Positions 56,129-64,000 of a DNA stretch of 64,000 nt are shown here, in pieces. The DNA is taken from positions 62,001 through 126,000 of the forward strand of contig JAQJZZ010000011.1 of NCBI GenBank assembly GCA_030077755.1, written 5' to 3'. The position numbers and the translations under genes were made by a program. The DNA comes from Filosporella fistucella. Taxonomy: Eukaryota > Ascomycota > Leotiomycetes > Helotiales. The notes below the pieces were generated by a model. The model made no database searches. It was not told where the DNA came from and was given only the letters and a program-made list of their open reading frames with translations. Within the stretch, counting starts at the first letter, position 1. Each line of letters opens with the position of its first letter.

Positions 56129-58902
56129 ATGATGTATTTTTTCTTATATTTTCCCCTTTTCTTCCTCGCCACAGCTGGACACATACCTCTATTACCCCGC
56201 GTGGATCCATGCACGCAAGAAGTACAGGACAACGAAGTAGAGACTCTGGATGGACCAACTTATGATAGCACTGCTGGGATTGGAGCCGAATTCGAGAGTC
56301 CCGCATTTGAATTTTCGAAATATGGGTGTAGTAAAGAAGATACTGATGCAGCAAAACGACAAATTGTGCAGGCACGTTCGGGGCTCAACTATATGCTGAC
56401 TGCGGATTCCGGCCCACAACAAGGAAAATTGCATGCGGAGTATATCTTAGACGGTCGTTTCATTAAGGTTGGGAGTGGAGATGCTGCTAGGGCAGGAGCT
56501 GCTATTGCTGAGGATGTTGTAAGTATTACCAGATTTCCCAGTGCTCAATCAGAACGTTTATGATACCCTCAGCGGGCCTGGCAACCTTGGAATGGACCTG
56601 AAGCATCAAATATCATCATTGGAGACAACAAGTGCAACCCATGGTCTGTCACCCAGCCTCGAAATGGAGACAGCGCAGATGGGATAGAGTGGGACCCGCA
56701 GATAACAGCAGCAATGCCACTCGAAGCTGTATATGCTCTTATGAAGGATGCCGTAGCTGAACGCGAACCGCATAATATTTTGATTGGTATTACCCCTTTT
56801 GTTGGAAACGATGACGGAGGAGACCTTATTCTAGTGACCCAGGATTTTTTCAAATCTTCCCCAAATGGTATTTTGGCCAACACCGTCACCGACGACGTCC
56901 TTGGATTCTGTACCGTGGTCCTGAGCTATGTCAAGGGAGCCAGATACATCAACCCAGGCGTTCAAAGCCCAAAGCAGTTGACTACATTCATGCCTCGGAC
57001 CGAATTAAAAACAATATATCAGCAAGTGAGATCTAAGCTACCTGGAGATCTATTTTCTCTCTTCAACGTCCTTGCTTGTTATTTATATGATAAGGAAAAC
57101 GATGAGGGTGTGAGGTAAGCATAGCCTTGTGGTCAATTTTTAGACTAATCACTTTTAGAATCGACGATTACTATTGCTCGGGATCTGTCTTGAATCCACG
57201 GCCCAATGGCAAGATAAATGATTTATCCTACAGCAACACAAATGGAAAAGTAATGATAAAAGCATGGATACAAGGAATGTCTGATGGCACTTCATCTCCT
57301 GATCTTCTATCAGCATACGATGCCACCATCGACGGCTCACTGGGCGGCCTTGGTACACAATTGGAGAAAATGTACCAGTCTGAGCGATCTGTGCCTTTGT
57401 TCGAGTTTAGGGATCTGTACCCCCTGCCAAAGACCCCAGAAATCGAGAAATTCATGGCAGATGTTGACACAGCTATTCAAGCTCTCCATAAGACTTATGC
57501 CAATCCGCCCCAGAGAAAAAAGCGGCAAGCTCCTGCCAGCTGTGCATTGACTGCTGCAACTCCATTGCAAAGTTCTGTTCCTGCCTCCATCACACCAGCT
57601 CCAACATTGTCATGCGTGCTTCACCATCCGCAACCCGGCCAGGGCATTTCGCAAGCATTTTGTTTGTGCAACAACTCCATCACGCTCAGTCCTTTGCCAA
57701 TTATGTCAGTTGCCGACGAGAGCTGTGCATATAAATCTATGCCTGGCAGTAGCGCCATAGAAGTGGTGGGAGTTCAGACCGAAATATGGACCGCGAATTG
57801 CCAAGCATGTACGATAATCGGAGGAACTGCTGACCAAAAGACATGCACACTAGTTGCCGGTTGCACACCCACCAACGCCATAACTTCAACTGGTGCTGCA
57901 GCTCAATCCAGTGCTGCAACACCAACAATTGCCGCCTGGGTTGGGAACTTGTCAACAATCGATATAGGAAATGCCGAAGATGGGAATGGTGGGAGAACCT
58001 TACAGAAAGAGATGTTTACTAAACTCAAAGCAATGTGCAGCAGCTCTGGATGTAAATCTGATCACGCAGTTATGGAGGACGTCGAGGCTATCATCGTTGG
58101 GGGCGAAGAACCTCTCAAGCCCGCCATGTACCTGCAAGGAGCACAATTGTAAGTCCTTGTGCGTGCAACTTCAGTCCCTTTCAAATTTTCAAAGTAAGAA
58201 ATACTGACAGGATGTCTATTGCTGATAGCACCAGTCAAGCAGTTTTCGAAATGATGCTAGCCACCGGCATTTCCACATGGATAGCAGCACTCAACAATCC
58301 TACCCTGGAGCTCTGCAAAAACGTCACATATGAGGCTGATGCAGATCCGACAGGTAAGGGATGCGGTAAAGGGCCAATCGAGACAAAAAAGCTTCGAAGA
58401 AAACGACGTGCAGATAATGGAGAATTGTTGTGGGAGCGTGAGGGATTGGCATTCGAGGAGCGGAAGCTTGCTGAACGCTGCGGCAATGATTGCAGCACCC
58501 ACCAGTTACATTGTCACTACCATGCACGTATGTGCAGCGCACCAAACGAAATCAGTAAGTGTTTTCAAATCCCTCAATTTCAATTGTTCCAAATAGACAC
58601 TTGGAGTATTGGCTGACCTTTCTCTAGCGGTAGTCATGGCTACCAAATCAGATCCATATGCCAACCATTTAAACATTGGAGTCACGCTTGATAGTCTCGG
58701 TGGTGGTTTCTCTTGCCTGGCACTGGTAACAGAACTCACCGCGGCGGTGATTCTCCTCGCTCCTGAACTCCTTCCCGAGGAGGCCTTCGAAGGAATCGAG
58801 TTGGAGGCTCTTTGTGGATTTATTGACCATCCCGAAACTATTCTGGGAAACATCACAACTTGGCTCACCGGAAGGGATGAGCCAATGGTACTGTTGGGTT
58901 GA
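56129..58902 (+). CDS. Large secreted protein with dibasic processing sites, 840 residues
   Basis: Five exons: 56129-56518, 56573-57114, 57159-58148, 58229-58554 and 58628-58902 (introns 44-80 bp). The N-terminus MMYFFLYFPLFFLATAGH is a signal peptide. The first module (to about 430) has few Cys and a WNGPE...NPWSVTQP block. A strongly basic RKKRQ follows at about 430, a good Kex2/furin-type site. The second module is Cys-rich: CVLHHPQPGQG, AFCLCNN, CQACTIIGG, CTLVAGC. A second basic site (KLRRKRR) occurs in exon 4. The last module is hydrophobic with ELTAAVILLAPELLP. The layout recalls secreted proteins of unknown role in plant- and soil-associated ascomycetes. I do not recognise a named family. 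Confidence 0.75.
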
Positions 58903-59790
58903 GTCAAATTTCTTTCTGTCTTATATGAATACTTCGGCTGAGGCTAGAGGCATTCTTATTTTGTTCAAATACTTCAAGAGTAGCGTCCCTCTTCATCAGC
59001 TCAGGATCGAATGATTGAAAAAAAGACTCATTTCCCATGAACAAACCTCATTAATATGATATGCCTTGGGATTTGCAGAGCAGAACTATTTAGCGCAGTG
59101 ACTTTTTGAATTTCCCAAACTTCACTCCAATAACTTCTTTATCTGCGACTGCACAAATTTGAATGTTTGGTTCCTTTCTACAAAGTCTCAGACGACAATT
59201 GAGCCTACCAATTTCTACTTCCGTCTTTGGACCTGAGCCGCCGATTTTGCCTGAATTATAGGTGAGTAAGCTTAGGCTGAGGGTAAGTACTCCTGAGCGC
59301 TGCCCTAAGCACGCGCTAAGTATGCTTGATCTTACATCAAAGTGCCAATTCAGGATTTGTAGCGGCGAGATTTAGCCCCCACAAGGCCCGGTTACACTTT
59401 CTTTATCTTATCTCTGAAGGCGAGTTCCTATTTCGGCTCAGAATCAGTTCGGGTCACATTTAGAGGTTCATTTCTTACAGATTGATGACGAGAAAGATTG
59501 TAATTTCAAAATTTTCTTATTACAAATTATATTTCGGCACGCAAAGACAGACGTCATATTGCTTGTTGTTCATGTTCTTGCCGCAATATACATACTTAAC
59601 AACCCCAATGCCCCGCAAGTCTGCTTGCTATCTCCCGCACAGGTTGAAGTACTGCTCTATGTTAGAATCATATATTGTAACATAGCATCATATATTGTAA
59701 CAATTACAAGTTCTCAACTTACCAAGAAGTGGCCAGCCCCTGAACACCTGGTGCTCGAATCTCATCTCCACAATAACATTCCCAGATGAA
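58903..59790. other. Convergent 3' intergenic
   Basis: Contains the lost 3' part of the second WSC domain just left of 59791 and a short tandem of catatattgtaac (about 59670-59701). No other gene is seen. Confidence 0.5.
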
Positions 59791-60651
59791 CTACACTCCA
59801 GCATACAAATATCCAGCCGCTTGACACGCCGCTTGACACTTGGTAGCAATATTGTCGTTGTTATTCCACATGAGCGTCGAAAGCGTCCGATTCAGTCCGG
59901 AATCAGTGTAGCAGCCGATGGGAATCCATGCGGCCACGGTGGGGACAGGCCGAGTGGAGGTAGTAGTGACGGCAGATGTCGTTACCACAGTCTTGCTGGT
60001 CGTTGTCGATGTGGGTTTCGTGGTACTGCTTACGACCGTACTAGTTGACGAGAAGCCTAGAGTGGTAGAGAGTTTGAAGACATTGATTCTTTCTGATCCC
60101 CCACAGATCTTACTAGCATTTCCTTTGCACGGAAGGTTGCAGAGACTCTTTGGACTGTCGTTGGCTAGTGATCCGCCCAGTACGTTCCCGCCCCAGCACT
60201 CTTGTGACCATTCAACTCCGCAATAAGTATAACCGGCGGTTTTGCACAATGCTTGGCATGACTTCCGTGTCAGAACTTGGCTCTCGGCGTCTGTGCCTAA
60301 CCTGTTGTTCAATGTGCGACTTCCACCATTGTCGACATAGTAGCCGAGGTCAGCCCAGATTATATTGACCGAAGTTGGTTCATTGAAGGCTTCCACGCAG
60401 TAGGAAGTGTACTGGCCAAAATTGCCGCAGGTAGAAGTGATGAAGGGGTTCCAACGTCTGAAGTCCGTGAGACTAATGTTTTGGGCCTTGATAAAATCAG
60501 GACAGGAGATAGTGCTGTCGTTCTCAATCCACCAAGTACAGTACGGGGTGGTTGCTGGATCGTGAGGAAAGTGAGGCACGACATCGCAAACAGCGGGGTT
60601 GACGAGTACCAACCCCAGCAGAAAGACAGTACTGGGTTTAGAAACAAGCAT
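59791..60651 (-). CDS. LysM + WSC domain secreted protein, truncated in its second WSC domain
   Basis: 286 residues from the ATG at 60651 (a signal peptide starts there; the upstream ATG at 60705 is less likely). Residues 36-90 form a LysM-like domain (CTWWIENDSTISC...LTDFRRWNPFI...YTSYCVEAF), which binds chitin-type glycans. Residues 100-192 are a complete WSC domain (GYYVDN...AGYTYCGVEWSQECWGG...CNLPCKGNAS.ICGG). A Ser/Thr-rich linker (193-235) follows. A second WSC domain begins (IGCYTDSGLNRTL...CQAACQAAGYLYAGV) but is cut by TAG at 59793-59791. In the same frame beyond the stop, FIWECYCGDEI fits the next WSC strand, so the stop seems to be a recent nonsense change. Confidence 0.8.
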   Translation of the reverse strand: MLVSKPSTVFLLGLVLVNPAVCDVVPHFPHDPATTPYCTWWIENDSTISCPDFIKAQNISLTDFRRWNPFITSTCGNFGQYTSYCVEAFNEPTSVNIIWADLGYYVDNGGSRTLNNRLGTDAESQVLTRKSCQALCKTAGYTYCGVEWSQECWGGNVLGGSLANDSPKSLCNLPCKGNASKICGGSERINVFKLSTTLGFSSTSTVVSSTTKPTSTTTSKTVVTTSAVTTTSTRPVPTVAAWIPIGCYTDSGLNRTLSTLMWNNNDNIATKCQAACQAAGYLYAGV

Positions 60652-61631
60652 GGTGATTGAGTTCAAAGGAATTGGAAAAAGATCAAAGGTTGATAGATCA
60701 TACAAAGGGAAGAGATAATAGGAGAAGGCAAAACATAGAAATTACTTCAAATGAGTCTCACCAAACTTCGAGAGCGCCGAGTGTAGGAAGAGGAAGGCAA
60801 CTTCGCAAAAACTCAATCCTTACTGTCATTTCATAATTACAAAGATAAGTTAACTATTATTTCATTCCCAATAACCTATTCGGGCCGGTCTTAAGGTTAG
60901 ATGAGGCATCTAAAGGCGATGTTCTGTCGGTACTGGCTTTTAGCCTAGCATTTTACAATCTCCGACCGCCTCAACGACGATAAGGTAAGGTACTGTACCT
61001 TATAGATGCTTGCACCCAAGGCGGCCTCTTGATATGTTGCTGCTTTAGAGATCACCATTAAGCGCCCCTAGATACACTACACGCATGAGAACAAATTTAT
61101 TTAGGTTCTCGGCACAAGGAACCACCCTTTCTTCCTAGAAATGAAATCACCTGGCTAATATATTCTTCATTAGTTGCATCAGATATTTCCTGTACGCGCT
61201 AGATTATTGAAAGGAGAAATAACCCAGCAGGCGTTTGAGGCAAAGCACTTCCTGATGCAATCCAATGTCCGAGTATGTATCATTCCTGTTCACGGTAACG
61301 ATACCATATGCACATGGGGGTATAGTTATAGCAAATGAGATTGATAGCACTGTACAGTATGAGATGATTCCTTTTCCTGTACCTACCTTAACTAAGATAA
61401 GCTGCTTGGACTTTGAGAAGGGCTTGAAGTACAGGTACTCTTGCTATGCCCCTCTCAAAAGTTAACACCTCTGGTCTTTCGTATGCATTGTGGAAACTTG
61501 GGCTTTAAATCGTCACACAGTTGGTCCTTCTTGCTACAAGACTTCTCAGCAATCAATCATTCGAGAGTCGACGCTTGAAATTTCATGTATCATTTTCTAC
61601 TTTTAAAAAGTTGCCAGTACTACACACCACG
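60652..61631. other. Divergent intergenic 1 kb with a 17-bp palindrome
   Basis: Must hold promoters of the WSC and 275-residue genes. taaggtac-t-gtacctta at 60986-61002 is a perfect inverted repeat with one central base. Confidence 0.45.
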
Positions 61632-62459
61632 ATGCATCTTTTCTGCCCCCTGATGATCGCGCTAGCCTCGCTGTTTGCTGTGGGTCAAGCTTCAAGTGCC
61701 ATGGGATATGAATTGATCTTCTTCTATGAGGCTTACAAGATCGATTTTCTTGTCAATGGGGCCAACAGACAATTAGGCTTGACATGTGGCAAGAAAAACG
61801 GGAATACTGTTGTGACTACCCAACTCGCAACTTTCAACGAGTTCGCAGATTGCAATCTCGACCGTCGTGGCAGTCGACCTCGCACTTACAGCGGCGGTTC
61901 GGATGGTGATACGACAACTCCAGATGTCGAAAAGGTAGCGTCACAAGTCAGGAATTGGGGGTTCATATCCCAAAACCCAGGGAAGCTTGTTGCCGCTTGG
62001 GGCGGGCCAACGCAGAACGAGGATACACTTGGACATGGAGAAGTAACTAAAAGAACCGCTGACATCCTTTGGGATGCCAAAGAGACAGATCCTTCGAAAG
62101 TCACCGCTCAAGATCTCACCAACATCAACACGTGTATGAAGAAGGCGATGGACATACGCTGGGTAGAAAACAAACAGGGATTCCTCAAGGACCTACAAAC
62201 ACAAATTCCGAAGTGGGCTAAAAAATACAACTTTCCTGCAGAACAGGTTCTGCCCAACACAATCATGGAGAATGGGATCGAGGTTGTAGATGTGAATTTT
62301 CCGGTAAAATCAAATGGGGCGACAGATCTGGTTCGCGCGCAGGTATTACAGGAGCTGCTAGGGTTTGTAGAGAAAGCGAACACAAAAACAACAAAGCATG
62401 AAAAGGCGCTAAAGATGATCTATCATGCTTGGTTGTCTTTGGGGATTGAGCACTGTTAG
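61632..62459 (+). CDS. Secreted hypothetical protein, 275 residues
   Basis: The start at 61632 places a signal peptide first (MHLFCPLMIALASLFAVGQASS); the longer ORF start at 61521 would bury it. Intronless. The mature part is mixed alpha/beta in look: LIFFYEAYKIDFLVNGANRQLGL, TFNEFADCNLDRRG, then charged helices (NINTCMKKAMDIRWVENKQGFLKDL, PKWAKKYNFPAEQVLPNT) and a last Cys in IEHC. Four or five cysteines could pair. No glycosidase or protease motif is seen. It may be an enzyme or effector-like protein; I do not recognise a family. Confidence 0.65.
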   Translation: MHLFCPLMIALASLFAVGQASSAMGYELIFFYEAYKIDFLVNGANRQLGLTCGKKNGNTVVTTQLATFNEFADCNLDRRGSRPRTYSGGSDGDTTTPDVEKVASQVRNWGFISQNPGKLVAAWGGPTQNEDTLGHGEVTKRTADILWDAKETDPSKVTAQDLTNINTCMKKAMDIRWVENKQGFLKDLQTQIPKWAKKYNFPAEQVLPNTIMENGIEVVDVNFPVKSNGATDLVRAQVLQELLGFVEKANTKTTKHEKALKMIYHAWLSLGIEHC

Positions 62460-63112
62460 TAGGAGCTGTAGATTTCACCGCTTGGTGTAGAATTGAAATG
62501 ATCTAAGAGGTTGAAACTTCAAAGTGGCACCAATAGCTGCCTCAGTGGAGGAAGGAGGGCTCGGTAAATTTTTGTAATACTTAATTAATTCATTATTGAG
62601 TCTTTTCGTGCCAACAAAACTTTTTAGTTTTCCAGTAAGACAGGTGATCAGATTTTTGATAGACGAGGGAAACGTGACGGGAAGTTTGATTTACTGTACT
62701 GTACCGAACAGGTTAGCTGGAACAGCATGGTTGCAATTTATCCTGGAACAGGATTGTATTTGTACTGTACATCACCTTGACAGAATCTCAGACTGAATTG
62801 TTGAATAGGGGGGCCGAGCTCGAAAGAAAATATGGGCCGTGGGCGTACTGAAATGTGCCATCAGACTCAATTATGCGCATACTTCCGTGGCGACAATCTC
62901 ACTGTCTTGTACGCTGGACGCTCGTGCACAACTCACGCTTCTTCTACTTCGCTGCTCACTCCACACCCTTTCAAATTGCACCATTTGATGATTATCGACA
63001 CTTTTCCTTCCAGCATCTCCATTAGATCGACCAGCAGTTTGACCCGGCGGCTTCATTAGTAGCCAATAGCTACGCGTCGCAAACGTGCTATTGCAACTGT
63101 GCCACCAATGAG
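62460..63112. other. Intergenic, no gene seen
   Basis: Region between the 275-residue gene and the DUF4246 gene. Contains two tgtactgtac-type motifs (about 62693 and 62760). Confidence 0.45.
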
Positions 63113-64000
63113 ATGAACAACACCGCTGAAGCACCGTTGAGGGTTCCAGGGTTTGGTGGTTTTCCAATTTATCATCAAATTGATCCCTTTGGGTCTTTTA
63201 ATGATGGTACCGTAGGGTGGCGGCAATGTCCTCGATTGACAGCTCGGGAATTAGCCATGTTAGCACTCATGGAGTTCATCACCGACAGGGAGAATTGGCA
63301 TATACACATTTTTGATGAAAAGACAGTTAGAAGGTGGCGATCAGAGGCTAGTGTCTCCAGCCTTTGCATCACTCTGGACGATCAGAAAATCAGGGACTGG
63401 GGTGAGAAGAAAGTCCCCGCGATGCCTCTGATCAGCGAGACAACTTGGAGATGGTGTATCAGAGAGTTGCGGGATAAAGCGGTTTCTTTCCATCAAAACG
63501 GTTTCATACGAGTGCTCGATGCTGGCTCCTGTGTCTGCAAGTCAGATGGCATTGTGCCCGCAGATATATTGGAAGACTTCGGTGCTGCAGTGGCCCCCCT
63601 GCGAGAAGAACCCAGAAATATAATCCCCCAAGCAGAAGGTATTACTGATCTTGTGGACCCTTCAAAGTACCCCCTATGCTACGGCCGGACGAACGTTCTC
63701 ACTGAGGGAAGACAGGTCGCGCTGGACGGATGTGTTGAGAGCTGCTTTTCTTACAACGCTACTATAGCATCGTTACACTCATGGCCACCATTGCCAGAAG
63801 AACTAGCAAAAGTCATTCAGGAGGAACACCGCTCGCTCACGCTACCAAACGACGCTGAATTCTACAAATATTATTCTCCGACGTTTCAATGGCTCCCCTG
63901 CGAAATTGAATACACAAAGAATGAGGAGGGTCCTGTACGCATCGCATCTTACATTAACAACGTGCACCCTACACATAACAAGCCACTTTATAAGGTCATA
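63113..64000 (+). CDS. DUF4246 family protein, N-terminal part (runs off the window)
   Basis: The frame is open from the ATG at 63113 to the last base (296 codons, no stop). The family features are clear: an N-terminal LRVPGFGGFPIYHQ segment, RLTARELAMLALMEFITDRENWHIHIFDE, then DLVDPSKYPLCYGRTNVL, and FQWLPCEIE followed by IASYINNVHPTHNKPLYKVI. These are conserved blocks of the fungal DUF4246 family (normally about 500-650 residues), so roughly half of the protein is seen. Its function is not known to me. The frame is open some way upstream too, so an additional 5' exon is possible. Confidence 0.85.
   Translation, partial: MNNTAEAPLRVPGFGGFPIYHQIDPFGSFNDGTVGWRQCPRLTARELAMLALMEFITDRENWHIHIFDEKTVRRWRSEASVSSLCITLDDQKIRDWGEKKVPAMPLISETTWRWCIRELRDKAVSFHQNGFIRVLDAGSCVCKSDGIVPADILEDFGAAVAPLREEPRNIIPQAEGITDLVDPSKYPLCYGRTNVLTEGRQVALDGCVESCFSYNATIASLHSWPPLPEELAKVIQEEHRSLTLPNDAEFYKYYSPTFQWLPCEIEYTKNEEGPVRIASYINNVHPTHNKPLYKVI

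Noticed and set aside
57228..58545. Several minus-strand ORFs opposite the 840-residue secreted protein
   Set aside because: All are shadows of the spliced plus-strand gene, whose frame is continuous across four good introns.

Overview
This window is nuclear DNA from a filamentous ascomycete (Pezizomycotina). Genes are split by many short GT-AG introns, mostly 44-60 bp. Both strands carry single genes with no operons. The window contains fungus-specific families: a HET domain, a Zn2Cys6 protein, a LysM/WSC protein, DUF4246 and a GPI-anchored Ser/Thr-rich wall protein. The style of the hypothetical proteins suggests Leotiomycetes, possibly Helotiales, but the genus cannot be told from sequence alone.

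Left part (1-29 kb) is mostly conserved housekeeping genes, many in divergent pairs: a C2H2 zinc-finger gene (cut by the window edge), a MYND-like zinc-finger protein, the U2 snRNP subunit SF3b5, the SMC5/6 subunit Nse3, the mitochondrial translation factor Sls1, a Zn2Cys6 protein, LSm7, the deadenylation adaptor Pan3, a UAS/UBX ERAD-type protein, and an intradiol dioxygenase tail-to-tail with a YCII/DGPF protein. Among them lie accessory genes: a tiny secreted peptide, a GPI-anchored protein and a HET-domain gene, next to an AT-rich gene-free stretch (about 9.9-11.1 kb).

Middle part (29-49 kb) is accessory. At 30.4-32.6 kb a tandem cluster encodes four related small Cys-rich proteins that all begin with Met-Cys; one copy is broken by an in-frame stop. 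At 35.2-40.5 kb lies one intronless 1,789-residue protein built of about 27 units of 33-40 residues followed by about 9 units of 27-28 residues. A six-unit minisatellite follows at 42.0-42.6 kb, then repeat-bearing gene-poor DNA, an SDR oxidoreductase, and decayed gene remnants.

Right part (49-64 kb) has EF-1alpha (eight coding exons, one GC-AG intron), an F-box protein, an 840-residue secreted protein with dibasic sites, a LysM+WSC protein truncated inside its second WSC domain, a small secreted protein of unknown function, and the start of a DUF4246 gene.

The best candidates for undescribed biology are the Cys-rich tandem cluster and the giant two-repeat protein. All splice sites were placed by eye from splice signals, frame continuity and family expectation. 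No computation or database search was run.
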